A program made the position numbers and the translations under genes. A model generated the notes under the pieces. It was given only the letters and a program-made list of their open reading frames with translations. It was not told the DNA's origin and did not search any database. DNA of 64,000 nt from a virus. The stretch lies in IMG/VR virus record IMGVR_UViG_3300037507_005588, positions 1 to 64,000 of that record. One strand, 5' to 3'. This document shows positions 24,659 to 32,605 of the stretch, piece after piece (the stretch's first letter is position 1; each line of letters starts with the position of its first letter).

Positions 24659-25933
24659 TTACAATTTAGTTATAACCAATTCATTACCATCATAAATTGG
24701 GTATAAAAACAACTTGTAACCAGGTGTTTCACCAATTGCACGTTTTGTTTTGTCAACAGCTTCTAGCCCAAATCTACGGGTAGGAACACCAATCATGACA
24801 AGTTTTTCAAAGCGATTTGATAACACTTTTGAGATGAAATTCTGAAACCAATTTTTTGGTTTGATATTTTGTTGTACAAAATCAATCAATTCATTACTTT
24901 CTGAGTAAGACTCCTCGAATAAAATTTGTGACTCTTCAAAAACTGTTGGGATAGTATCATTGTAGGTATCGTGATGTTGAACTGTATTATTAACTAATTC
25001 TATTTCAATCTCAGGACCTTCCTCAACTTCGTGTAAACCGACTGGGATAGTATGCAAATGAACTTCTTTACTACTTTCAAAATAATCAACCCAATAACGT
25101 TTCCAAATAAGAGGATGGTTGTTTTGAATATAGTTGGCGGTAGTTTGAGCTGGTTCATTAGATTGCAGACCGATATTCTTTTTTAATTGGTCCATAACCT
25201 CAAATTGGATTCTGGCGTCCGATGAGTCAATCCTATCATCAACTTCATTGTATATTTGAATAGCAACCTGTGACCTTGATTTTTCCTCTTCCATGTTGAA
25301 ATGGATTCCAAACTTACGATTATTAAGTTTGTTGTATAGATAAATTAAGACACCAGATTGAGAATAGCGATAAAAATGGTGTGGATTATCTTCAGATGTG
25401 GTACACCATTTAGTACCAGCACCGTACTTTTTAGACGCCTCAAAAGTTAGTGGACGCACGGCCAACCATTCATCATTTTCAAAAACGATATCAACCAAAC
25501 CTCGTTCTTCCTTGAGGATTTTTTTGGTGTAAGCAATATTCAGTTGTTCCTGAATTTTTGTAAAATTGTCATAGGTTGAGATGTCCGTTTCAGAAATCAA
25601 ATTATTCTCCATCATTTCATCAAACTCCAATAACATCTTCAAATCCAACCCAAGTTCACCCAAATTTCTTAAGTTCCATAAAACCACAAGTTTATGTTTA
25701 TCGGGAACAACGCCAAAGACAGAATTTTTAATACCATATTTTTCCAAATAGTTCATGTATTCTTCTTGAATTTCGCTATTATATCTTTTCATCATATCTT
25801 CAGATGTGTGATGAAGTTGTTTGACTATAAGTGGTAAATATTTGTTGGTCTTACTACCCAAAATATATTTGATGAGGGTGTAGTAGTCTAGCCCAAGTGT
25901 ATGTGGATGTTGTTTTACAAACTCGTTTTTCAT
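24659..25933 (-). CDS. KWCT-motif protein, 424 aa
   Basis: Central motif WLAVRPLTFEASKKYGAGTK then WCTTSEDN, YRYSQSGVLIYLYN. The same block occurs in the gene starting at 62333 (VRPNSHKASCYYGANTKWCTTAEN). This G-A-x-T-K-W-C-T block recurs in phage proteins I have seen as uncharacterised. N-terminal 130 residues are helical; the C-terminus is mixed. The conserved Cys and Trp suggest an active or metal site. Function unknown. Confidence 0.65.
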   Translation of the reverse strand: MKNEFVKQHPHTLGLDYYTLIKYILGSKTNKYLPLIVKQLHHTSEDMMKRYNSEIQEEYMNYLEKYGIKNSVFGVVPDKHKLVVLWNLRNLGELGLDLKMLLEFDEMMENNLISETDISTYDNFTKIQEQLNIAYTKKILKEERGLVDIVFENDEWLAVRPLTFEASKKYGAGTKWCTTSEDNPHHFYRYSQSGVLIYLYNKLNNRKFGIHFNMEEEKSRSQVAIQIYNEVDDRIDSSDARIQFEVMDQLKKNIGLQSNEPAQTTANYIQNNHPLIWKRYWVDYFESSKEVHLHTIPVGLHEVEEGPEIEIELVNNTVQHHDTYNDTIPTVFEESQILFEESYSESNELIDFVQQNIKPKNWFQNFISKVLSNRFEKLVMIGVPTRRFGLEAVDKTKRAIGETPGYKLFLYPIYDGNELVITKL

Positions 25934-25950
25934 GTCAATATTTTTCTGAA

Positions 25951-26973
25951 TTATAGTTCAGTTGTTTCGTTATTCAAAATTATTTTTTCACCTTTGTTGA
26001 TAACCTCGTTTACTCTATTCTGAGGTTGATTTTCATATCCCCAAGTTTCCTTTACACCATCTCTAATAATGTGGTCAGCCCTCATTAGTGAGTGTAACTC
26101 ACAATATTTGGTTTCTTTAATACCATTCTTAACCGTTTGAACTACTTCTCGTAATCGATGATGTTCTTCCTGTTTGGTTTCTTTAACCCCATTTTTTATT
26201 ATATCATCAAATCTTTCATCGCCATCTAACCAATCACCATATTCAGTATGTTTCACCCCCTTTTCAAGGACATCTTTAACTGAAGGACGATTCTGATTCC
26301 ATTGGTCAATGGTTACTTTAATCCCATTTTGAATGACCTCTTCCATAGCAAGACCGTCCTCGAAGGGATTGTGTTCGGTCTCTTTCACCCCATTTTGAAT
26401 AGTATCTTCAATTGTTAAAAGTGAGTGGAATGTCATTTCTCGGGTGTGTTTCACTACATTTTGAATGGTGTCTTCAACAGTTGGTCTACGCAAGTCAACA
26501 TCACCCCAGGTGTATATCACCCCATTTTGAATGGTATCTCCAACCTCAAGGTGTTGCTCACTCTCATCAGCAACGGTGTATATCACCCCATTTTGAATGG
26601 TATCTCCAACGCGCGAACCAATGTTTAAGAAGCGGGGGTCGGTGTATATCACCCCATTTTGAATGGTATCTCCAACCAAAAGAGATTCCCGCGTGTACCC
26701 TCCTTGGGTGCGTTTTACCCCATTTTGGATGAAATTCTCAACCCATTTGGTTATATGGTGCTGATTCTCAATCACATCCAAAGAAATGATTTTGAATATT
26801 TTTTCAAAAAAATAATAATTATACCACAGGGTTCCTGTTTTTGTGAGTTCAAAAATCCATTTCTTTTCATCGGTAAAAATTAACCACCGACTACTATGAT
26901 TGATATATGTGTCAGCACCTTTGACCTTTTTATCAATCATTTTTTCTAAAAGTTCGTAGATGTCCCGTTTCAT
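25951..26973 (-). CDS. 22-residue tandem repeat protein (VxDTIQNGVxxT)
   Basis: 340 aa from ATG 26973, chosen because a TATATTTG box lies 5 nt upstream; the longer frame would run into a tRNA gene. Residues 1-90 are a globular N-terminus. The rest is about 12 repeats of 20-23 residues with core (V/I)xDTIQNGV(I/K)xT separated by variable 9-11 residue segments. Three central repeats are nearly identical at the DNA level, indicating recent expansion. No known repeat family recognised; probably a binding or structural solenoid. Confidence 0.7.
   Translation of the reverse strand: MKRDIYELLEKMIDKKVKGADTYINHSSRWLIFTDEKKWIFELTKTGTLWYNYYFFEKIFKIISLDVIENQHHITKWVENFIQNGVKRTQGGYTRESLLVGDTIQNGVIYTDPRFLNIGSRVGDTIQNGVIYTVADESEQHLEVGDTIQNGVIYTWGDVDLRRPTVEDTIQNVVKHTREMTFHSLLTIEDTIQNGVKETEHNPFEDGLAMEEVIQNGIKVTIDQWNQNRPSVKDVLEKGVKHTEYGDWLDGDERFDDIIKNGVKETKQEEHHRLREVVQTVKNGIKETKYCELHSLMRADHIIRDGVKETWGYENQPQNRVNEVINKGEKIILNNETTEL
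26475..26700 (-). repeat. near-identical tandem DNA repeat, period about 66 bp
   Basis: The unit containing GTTGGAGATACCATTCAAAA (minus strand) is repeated almost unchanged near 26520, 26585 and 26660, with different sequence in between. It lies wholly inside the repeat-protein gene. Confidence 0.75.
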
Positions 26974-26978
26974 AACAC

Positions 26979-26986
26979 CAAATATA
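26979..26986 (-). promoter_or_regulatory. Bacteroidetes -7 box TATATTTG
   Basis: Minus strand, 5 nt before ATG 26973; a TTTG lies 20 nt upstream at 27007-27010. Confidence 0.65.
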
Positions 26987-27019
26987 CAAACTAAATTGTT
27001 ATGAAACAAATAAATTCTG

Positions 27020-27105
27020 CGGTGGGTGTGGGGCTCGAACCCACGCGGCTGTAACACCCTACTTGTTTAGCAAACAAGCCCCTTCACCAACTTGGGTAAC
27101 CCACC
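27020..27105 (-). tRNA. tRNA-Ser(GCT)
   Basis: Cloverleaf with a long variable arm. Anticodon loop TTGCTAA in stem CTTGT/ACAAG. Acceptor GGTGGGT/ACCCACC. No encoded CCA. Confidence 0.9.
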
Positions 27106-27147
27106 AAAAAATCCCGACCTATCTCGGGATAACACATCGGATTATTG

Positions 27148-27235
27148 TGGAAGGAGAGGGATTCGAACCCCCGGAACCCTCTCAGGTTCAACAGTTTTCA
27201 AGACTGCCTCGATAAACCAACTCTGACATCCTTCC
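27148..27235 (-). tRNA. tRNA-Ser(TGA)
   Basis: Acceptor GGAAGGA/TCCTTCC, anticodon loop CTTGAAA in stem CAGT/ACTG, long variable arm. Paired with the neighbouring tRNA-Ser(GCT). Confidence 0.9.
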
Positions 27236-27284
27236 TTTTCGAGATTATAATTACAAAGTTACAAATAAAAAATCAATCAGTAAA

Positions 27285-27680
27285 TTATGAAATTGAATTT
27301 TTGAAATCATTTTTAACTTTTTCACTAATTGGAATTGGATTCCCATCTTCATCAATTCTGACAAAAGTTATGTGAGTAGATAAAACGGTTTCTTCCTCGT
27401 GAGTGTAGACATTGAATGAACGAGCCTCAACATAAAGATTACAACTAGTGTTTCCTATTTTGTCTACTTTACCGTAAATTTTTAATAACATCCCTTCTTT
27501 AGCTGGTTTCTTGAAGACACATTTATCGATACAGACTGTCACCATTCTTCTGTTATGGCAAACCTCCATAGCGTAAGCGGCTGCTGAAGCGTCAATCCAC
27601 GCCATTAATTTGCCCCCAAAGAGGTTTCCGTGAAATCCTAAATCCGATTTTTTGATTGGGTGTGTGTTAATTAAATCCAT
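27285..27680 (-). CDS. acyl-CoA thioesterase, hot-dog fold (YciA/ACOT type)
   Basis: 131 aa, full length for a single hot-dog thioesterase. GFHGNLFGGKLMAWIDASAA carries the N/D-loop and catalytic Asp of the YciA-like family; VDKIGNTSCNLYVEA and HITFVRIDEDGNPIP follow the fold. Hydrolyses acyl-CoA to free acid and CoA. Probably a host-derived metabolic gene changing lipid pools during infection. Substrate length is not readable from sequence. Confidence 0.85.
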   Translation of the reverse strand: MDLINTHPIKKSDLGFHGNLFGGKLMAWIDASAAAYAMEVCHNRRMVTVCIDKCVFKKPAKEGMLLKIYGKVDKIGNTSCNLYVEARSFNVYTHEEETVLSTHITFVRIDEDGNPIPISEKVKNDFKNSIS

Positions 27681-27725
27681 AAAAACAATATATTCAAATT
27701 TTTTGGGTAATCAAATTATATTTTG

Positions 27726-27733
27726 TATATTTG
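27726..27733 (+). promoter_or_regulatory. Bacteroidetes -7 box TATATTTG
   Basis: Ends 4 nt before ATG 27738; a leaderless transcript is implied. The nearest upstream TTTG has a long 22-nt spacer. Confidence 0.6.
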
Positions 27734-27737
27734 TGTT

Positions 27738-28235
27738 ATGAAATTGAAATTAACCGTACTGTTTTTAATTGTGTCCTTTTTTACTAAAGCACAATCTGCT
27801 TACTACAATTATTATGGAGGAGGTTACAACAACGGACGAACCGTAGATTTTATCTTGGTTCAAGGTGACACATCTCTAATTACCACATTCAACGGATTGG
27901 ACCGAAGGGACTTTGGAATTTATTTGGGTGTGAGATATGCCGGTTTGTTCAGTGGTTCTTTGTTCTACACCCCATTCAACTCAATTAATCGTGTCGGAAT
28001 TACCAAAGGTTTCCTCAAAGATGGTGTTAGAGGAATGGCTGGCATGAAAATTCAACCGAACGGGATAAGTTATGATGTTTATCCCGAATTTGGTGTCATG
28101 ATTCACCCAATCAGATTGTTGACAAAAGACCCATATTCATTTGATATCACATTTACAAGTCACTTATCAAACCAAAGTAGATTGGGTTTTGGTATATCTT
28201 TTCCTATCCAATACAGAAACAACTTTAGATTGTAG
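27738..28235 (+). CDS. secreted outer-membrane beta-barrel-like protein
   Basis: 165 aa from ATG 27738. Signal peptide (KLKLTVLFLIVSFFTKAQ). Mature part has alternating strands with aromatic ends (FGIYLGVRYAGLFSGSLFY, LGFGISFPIQYRNNFRL), like a small outer-membrane barrel. Ends in an aromatic/leucine-rich strand. Function unknown. Confidence 0.6.
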   Translation: MKLKLTVLFLIVSFFTKAQSAYYNYYGGGYNNGRTVDFILVQGDTSLITTFNGLDRRDFGIYLGVRYAGLFSGSLFYTPFNSINRVGITKGFLKDGVRGMAGMKIQPNGISYDVYPEFGVMIHPIRLLTKDPYSFDITFTSHLSNQSRLGFGISFPIQYRNNFRL

Positions 28236-28243
28236 TATTTATA
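28236..28243 (+). promoter_or_regulatory. TATTTATA start-proximal motif
   Basis: Exact motif, 4 nt before ATG 28248. Confidence 0.55.
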
Positions 28244-28247
28244 GTTT

Positions 28248-28844
28248 ATGGGTTATAAAAACAACAATGATATGTTGCAAGAAGACAAGGTCTCAAGAAA
28301 AAATGTTAGAGAATTAATTCGGGACATTATTTTCAAAATAAAACCTGATATTCACGCACCTCAAACTCTTAACTATGAAGGTTTGGACCCCGGTTTCGGT
28401 TCGGAATTTGATTTGGAAATTGTAATTAATAAGGGTGTCGATTTGGATGAAAATACACTCAAACCATATGATTTAGAAGGTTATTGGGACGACGATACCA
28501 ACTCAATTGAAATCTTTTTGAATGTGGACTCAGATGCCAACAATTCTATTTTTTATGAATTGATTGGTGATTTGAACGATATGATTTATCATGAGTTACG
28601 ACACAAAAAACAATATGAAGATGGTTACGAATCTTCAAACAGAGTCATTAAAAAACCTGAGACCTATTATACTCAACCTCACGAAATTGATGCTCAGATT
28701 GTTGGTTTGAAAAGAAAGGCTAAATTACAAGGAAGAGAGTTTGAAGATGTCTTGAGGGAATTCTTCGAAAAAAGACGAAAGAAATACAAATTGACTGATG
28801 GTATTATCAATCGAATTGTCCAAAAAATTATGAATGAATATTAA
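28248..28844 (+). CDS. HExxH protein, 198 aa
   Basis: Contains MIYHELRHKKQYEDGYE: HELRH is a zinc HExxH, followed about 30 residues later by QPHEIDAQIVGLKRKA, where the Glu could be the third ligand. The N-terminus (KVSRKNVRELIRDIIFK) is mildly like the targeting peptides. Probable metallopeptidase; substrate unknown. Confidence 0.6.
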   Translation: MGYKNNNDMLQEDKVSRKNVRELIRDIIFKIKPDIHAPQTLNYEGLDPGFGSEFDLEIVINKGVDLDENTLKPYDLEGYWDDDTNSIEIFLNVDSDANNSIFYELIGDLNDMIYHELRHKKQYEDGYESSNRVIKKPETYYTQPHEIDAQIVGLKRKAKLQGREFEDVLREFFEKRRKKYKLTDGIINRIVQKIMNEY

Positions 28845-28846
28845 GG

Positions 28847-29464
28847 TTATTTTACCTTAAGAATTTTTTTCACAATATCACTTAGCATTTCGGCTGAAAT
28901 GTGGAATATTCCGATAGCCGATAATCGAGTAATTAATAATTCAATTTCTTCAGGGGAAAATGTGTGACCCTGAAAGGCATTTACCAAATATCCCAATAAC
29001 GGAATCATGTAGGTATAGGCAATTACATCTGAAGTAAAAGATAACCCTTTTACGGTATTACCCAAAAATTTTCTAAAAGACGATTCAAGAGACTTAGTTT
29101 TCTGAACGGCAGTTTTCAACTCAGATTCAATTCCAAGACTTTTAATTCTCCCCATAACTTCTTTGAGTAATTCTTTGTTTTCAAAATAAAGAATTGAAAT
29201 TGTACCTATCAGTAATAATAGAATTTCGTCTTCATTTAAGGTTGGAAATTTACCTCTGAGAAACTCTTCAAGAGGTCTTGTTATAGCCCCAATCATACTA
29301 GAAAACGTAAGAAGAATTTTGAAATTTATACCCAATCTCTTCAGAACTCGTTGATACAAGTCAGCTGAATAGTCGATGGTTCCTGAGTATAATTTTTGTA
29401 AAGTTTCACCAACACCTTCTGTTATCAAAAGTTTTTGTTGAGATTCTGTAATCAAAATATCCAT
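28847..29464 (-). CDS. membrane-associated protein with MDILITESQQ peptide
   Basis: 205 aa from ATG 29464, supported by a TATTTATT motif 3 nt upstream. MDILITESQQKLLITEG is the targeting peptide with L-I-T-E as a possible site. Body has hydrophobic helices (EILLLLIGTISILYF, VIAYTYMIPLLGYLVNAF). A packaged protein that inserts into the membrane is a plausible but unproven idea. Confidence 0.65.
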   Translation of the reverse strand: MDILITESQQKLLITEGVGETLQKLYSGTIDYSADLYQRVLKRLGINFKILLTFSSMIGAITRPLEEFLRGKFPTLNEDEILLLLIGTISILYFENKELLKEVMGRIKSLGIESELKTAVQKTKSLESSFRKFLGNTVKGLSFTSDVIAYTYMIPLLGYLVNAFQGHTFSPEEIELLITRLSAIGIFHISAEMLSDIVKKILKVK

Positions 29465-29467
29465 AAT

Positions 29468-29475
29468 AATAAATA
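29468..29475 (-). promoter_or_regulatory. TATTTATT start-proximal motif
   Basis: Minus strand, 3 nt before ATG 29464; divergent from the motif at 29484. Confidence 0.5.
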
Positions 29476-29483
29476 CCTCAGTA

Positions 29484-29491
29484 TATTTATT
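29484..29491 (+). promoter_or_regulatory. TATTTATT start-proximal motif
   Basis: 5 nt before ATG 29497. Confidence 0.5.
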
Positions 29492-29496
29492 TGTAT

Positions 29497-29808
29497 ATGT
29501 CACAATTAAACCCACCCTTAACACCTGGAGATAGAATCGTTCTATTACATATGCACGGCCCAAGTGTAATCAAACCTGGCATTGCAGGTACTGTAATTGA
29601 TATTCAGAAAGTCCCATATGGTGACAAATTTGATTTCCACTATCTTATGCAATGGGATAATGGGTCTACTTTGGCTTTGGAACCTGATGTGGATAATTGG
29701 GTTCTTAAATCAGACTTTGATGAAAAGAAAAAACCGACCCTTGGTGAGTCGGTTAAGAACGAGTGGGAAATTTATGAGTCACTTTATCGGAGTAAAAACT
29801 TCCAATGA
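29497..29808 (+). CDS. SH3/KOW-like small protein, 103 aa
   Basis: LTPGDRIVLLHMHGPSVIKP then GIAGTVIDIQKVPYG is a KOW/SH3-type beta-barrel opening. The C-terminus includes ESVKNEWEIYESLYRS. Similar small proteins occur in many phage genomes; the role is unknown. Confidence 0.6.
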   Translation: MSQLNPPLTPGDRIVLLHMHGPSVIKPGIAGTVIDIQKVPYGDKFDFHYLMQWDNGSTLALEPDVDNWVLKSDFDEKKKPTLGESVKNEWEIYESLYRSKNFQ

Positions 29809-30086
29809 TTATTGGTTTTGATTGGTTCTAAGATATAGGATGTAAAAATCGGATTCAGTGTCCCAAAATGTCCACCTATGATGTTGAAGGAAAAGTAGTC
29901 AGTTGCCTCATCCTCCGTCATTCCATCATTTTGAAGCAAAGTCAAAATTTTATTGGTATCATATAGTACTCTTAGACCCTCAAAACTTTGAACCAATCCT
30001 ATGATTGCGGATTCCATACCATCTAACAAAATGATATTTTCATCCAAATCTCCAATATCTAAATAATCAAGTTCAGTTTGATTCAT
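29784..30086 (-). CDS. hypothetical phage protein, 100 aa
   Basis: MNQTELDYLDIGDLDENIIL, then FEGLRVLYDTNKILTLLQND and GMTEDEATDYFSFNIIGGHF. I recognise this YDTxKII...MTxxEAxxYFxFNIxG pattern as a common uncharacterised phage family. Start at 30086 overlaps the preceding gene's stop. Confidence 0.6.
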   Translation of the reverse strand: MNQTELDYLDIGDLDENIILLDGMESAIIGLVQSFEGLRVLYDTNKILTLLQNDGMTEDEATDYFSFNIIGGHFGTLNPIFTSYILEPIKTNNHWKFLLR

Positions 30087-30477
30087 GACTACATACGTAA
30101 AACCAGACAAAGTCATTAAATTCTATGGCAACTGTTATTAAACCTGGATATTCAGGGTTTGTTTGCATTCTGATGTAACAACTAAATCCGTCTAAATTTT
30201 TACATAACCATTTGTGTTCGTTCTCGGTTTGAGAGACTTTATTTATAATAAAATAGTTTTGTTCTTTTTTACTAAAAATTTTTACCTTAGTTTCATGTAA
30301 TTCTATTAGAATGTTTACTTCTTCCCCCTCAACAGACCAAGATGTTACAGGAGAATTTTCATCAACTCTAACTCCCATAGAAACGTTATGAGCTCGGAGG
30401 TAGTGTATTTTTGCCGATTGAGCAAAAGAAGTTAAAGTTGAAACCAATAAAAATAATGAAAGGAAAAAAGACTTCAT
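30073..30477 (-). CDS. secreted hypothetical protein, 134 aa
   Basis: Signal peptide (KSFFLSLFLLVSTLTSFAQ). Mature part is beta-rich with three Cys (WLCKNLDGFSCYI, YVCSHESN). Likely periplasmic. Unknown function. Confidence 0.6.
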   Translation of the reverse strand: MKSFFLSLFLLVSTLTSFAQSAKIHYLRAHNVSMGVRVDENSPVTSWSVEGEEVNILIELHETKVKIFSKKEQNYFIINKVSQTENEHKWLCKNLDGFSCYIRMQTNPEYPGLITVAIEFNDFVWFYVCSHESN

Positions 30478-30725
30478 TATTCGTAATTCTGAAGAGTACC
30501 TGTTTCAGTAAAATACAAATCCAAGATTTGTAACTTATCTTGAGCTGAGGCAACCTGTTCCACGAATTTATCCATTTCCTCGATGTGTTGAGGATGTTCC
30601 CCTATCCCAACAGAATTGGTAAAGTAAATTTCAAGTGTTGCTAATCCCTCAGCAATTTGTGACTCATACTTTTTTTTAAGTGCTGAGTATTTCAGATTTT
30701 TTTTGTTCATGTAAATAATTTTCAT
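30477..30725 (-). CDS. small helical protein
   Basis: 82 aa from ATG 30725 or 77 aa from ATG 30710. KKYESQIAEGLATLEIYFTN and the EHPQHIEEMDKFVEQVASA segment form two amphipathic helices, a small helical bundle or coiled coil. Unknown. Confidence 0.55.
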   Translation of the reverse strand: MKIIYMNKKNLKYSALKKKYESQIAEGLATLEIYFTNSVGIGEHPQHIEEMDKFVEQVASAQDKLQILDLYFTETGTLQNYE

Positions 30726-30742
30726 ATATTTAATAAATAACA

Positions 30743-30824
30743 AAAGGGAACCTCGGGACCTCACCAAGAATAACCAATAACCAAAATACTACACAAAGAT
30801 TTTTGGTCCCGAAGTTTTCCCCTT
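30743..30824 (-). other. 82-bp imperfect hairpin between genes
   Basis: Arms AAGGGAACCTCGGGACC (30744-30760) and its near-complement at 30805-30824 pair over about 17 bp with one mismatch and one bulge, around a 44-nt loop. On the minus strand the stem is followed by TTTTG and then the 30725 gene. Could be a leader RNA, an attenuator, or a processing hairpin. Confidence 0.5.
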
Positions 30825-30856
30825 CTGTTAAATGATACGATGAAAATTATTATCTA

Positions 30857-31300
30857 TCAAGTTTTCTGAATGAACTTTGTTAGATTTTTCAAACGATTAC
30901 CCTTAATGTACTCTCGCACTTGATTGTAAGGGAGCCAAAAGTCAAAAGTTCCAACTTCTTCTACTCGTTTATTTACACTCTCACGGAAAGATTCAACCTC
31001 TTCAACTGAGTTTAGATACTTCAACCCCAAGTATTTTGAACAGGTTGGTCCCACTCCGACCAACATTGAGAGGTCTTGTTTCAAAGTCTTGTTGCAACAA
31101 CGACAAAGTTTTCCGTTGTCTTGAGTCATTTTTGCAACGACACGAATACCATCCTTGTTTGCTTCAATCGCTGAGAGAACGTCAACAACGATTGGGTGGA
31201 AGTTCAATCCTTTGGTGTTTCGGATTGATAATGCTACTTTGCGCTTCAACTTAATGGTTTCATTGTTGAGCGAGATTTCGATTTTCTTCATTTGTGACAT
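30857..31300 (-). CDS. zinc-binding DUF6011-like protein
   Basis: 147 aa from ATG 31300. CRCCNKTLKQDLSMLVGVGP then TCSKYLG matches the DUF6011-type pattern CxxC...(S)...G(V/I)GPxC, a small zinc-binding unit. The first 60 residues include SLNNETIKLKRKVALSIRN. A perfect Bacteroidetes promoter lies about 22 nt upstream. Confidence 0.7.
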   Translation of the reverse strand: MSQMKKIEISLNNETIKLKRKVALSIRNTKGLNFHPIVVDVLSAIEANKDGIRVVAKMTQDNGKLCRCCNKTLKQDLSMLVGVGPTCSKYLGLKYLNSVEEVESFRESVNKRVEEVGTFDFWLPYNQVREYIKGNRLKNLTKFIQKT

Positions 31301-31322
31301 TGTGTAGTTGTTTTTGGTTCTA

Positions 31323-31352
31323 CAAAGATACAATTTTTTTTTATTCTACAAA
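31323..31352 (-). promoter_or_regulatory. Bacteroidetes promoter TTTG-N18-TATCTTTG
   Basis: Minus strand: -33 TTTG at 31349-31352, 18-nt spacer, -7 box TATCTTTG at 31323-31330. Drives the DUF6011-like gene with a short leader. Confidence 0.75.
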
Positions 31353-31353
31353 C

Positions 31354-31361
31354 TATTTATA
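31354..31361 (+). promoter_or_regulatory. TATTTATA start-proximal motif
   Basis: 15 nt before ATG 31377, back to back with the host-like promoter on the other strand. Confidence 0.5.
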
Positions 31362-31376
31362 GAGAAATATTTTTGT

Positions 31377-32558
31377 ATGAGTGCGTACTTTGTAAACATC
31401 AAGCCTGAAGAAAGAGAGAATATCCTTAATAAACACAAAGAGGTTTATAATGGATATCAGACTTTGAATCCAGCCCCTGTTAAGAATCCACAAGATTTGT
31501 ATGTCCAAGATTTGGCAAACGATAAGATGGGTATGACAGTGAATAATCGTGGTGAGGTAATGCCCTACACAAACATGGGAATCAATGAATCCAAAAGGGA
31601 TTTTTCCCCATTGGGATACGCAAAAAGGATTGTGAACGGTGAAATATCATTTGAAGAGGCGATGAAAGAAGCTGAATTACCGTTTGTTATACTTGCTGAT
31701 TTAGTTAAAAAATTAAAAAAATCGAAAGGTGTCGAAATGGAAGAAGGCGAAATGTGCGAGCAATGTCAAATGGAAGAGGGTTTAGAAGATGGTGGTCAAA
31801 TGGACATATCAGATATGGCCTCTTCTATAATGCAATCACAGGAGTTCCAAGAAATATTTCAATTATTGGACCCATCACTATTTGAGGATGAATTTGAATA
31901 TGCTGACAATGTAATTTACAATTTACTCGACAAATACGAGGACGAACCTTATTATGAAGACCTTTTTGACTATATTAAGTATGAATACTCAGAAGATTTG
32001 TTTGACGCTTACAGAGTTACTGTTGGTGATGATTATTCAGACGAAGATTTTGAGGATATTGATTATGAAGAAGTGGAAGAAGATGTTGATGATGGTGAAG
32101 TTGCTTCAGATGTTGAACCGGCATACGATTTTCAATCACATGGACCTGAGGACGTGTATGGTACATTAAAAGATTACGATAAAGAACACCCTCATCACGA
32201 TTACGATTCGATGGAAGACGTTGAAAAGTATGACCCAAGTATGGATTTGGCCAATATGTTTGGAGATATGGAGGACGGAATGGCGTTCAAAGACATCCCA
32301 ACAGATACATTTCAACAAGACGCTGGTGACATAAATAGAATGGGTGACGAAGGATTAGGTCAAGATACTGAAAATGATATGGACCTACAGAAAGTTGATA
32401 CAGGATATAATTTTGTATCGGGTGGCTCTGAAGGTGGAGATGTTTTCCCGAATGAAGACGACATCGACGAAGAAGTGGATGAAGATTTGAAAGAGTCGTT
32501 TACCGAACAAAGGAAATTGACCCTTGAAATGTTCCAAAGGTTGTCAAGATTCAACTAA
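31377..32558 (+). CDS. very acidic protein, 393 aa
   Basis: Start at 31377 (MSAYFVNIKPEERENILNKH) rather than the upstream in-frame ATG, which would sit inside the promoters. Residues 60-115 include NESKRDFSPLGYAKRIVNGE, a phage-type motif. Then CEQCQMEEG (CxxC) and about 200 residues dominated by Asp/Glu. The C-terminus (EDLKESFTEQRKLTLEMFQR) is helical and like the targeting peptides. A DNA-mimic or scaffold role is possible; none is shown. Confidence 0.65.
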   Translation: MSAYFVNIKPEERENILNKHKEVYNGYQTLNPAPVKNPQDLYVQDLANDKMGMTVNNRGEVMPYTNMGINESKRDFSPLGYAKRIVNGEISFEEAMKEAELPFVILADLVKKLKKSKGVEMEEGEMCEQCQMEEGLEDGGQMDISDMASSIMQSQEFQEIFQLLDPSLFEDEFEYADNVIYNLLDKYEDEPYYEDLFDYIKYEYSEDLFDAYRVTVGDDYSDEDFEDIDYEEVEEDVDDGEVASDVEPAYDFQSHGPEDVYGTLKDYDKEHPHHDYDSMEDVEKYDPSMDLANMFGDMEDGMAFKDIPTDTFQQDAGDINRMGDEGLGQDTENDMDLQKVDTGYNFVSGGSEGGDVFPNEDDIDEEVDEDLKESFTEQRKLTLEMFQRLSRFN

Positions 32559-32564
32559 AAAAAC

Positions 32565-32594
32565 AATCCCCTTTAATTGAGGGGATTTTTTTTT
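32565..32594 (+). terminator. rho-independent terminator
   Basis: Stem AATCCCCT / AGGGGATT with loop TTAATTG and T7. Confidence 0.9.
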
Positions 32595-32605
32595 ATATTG
32601 ACCTC

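Noticed and set aside
26475-26700. CRISPR array
   Set aside because: The 66-bp period and in-frame coding of the repeat protein explain the pattern; spacers are not of uniform length and no cas genes are nearby.
26412-26732. Plus-strand ORF with repeats
   Set aside because: Antisense shadow of the repeat-protein gene, created by the DNA repeats.
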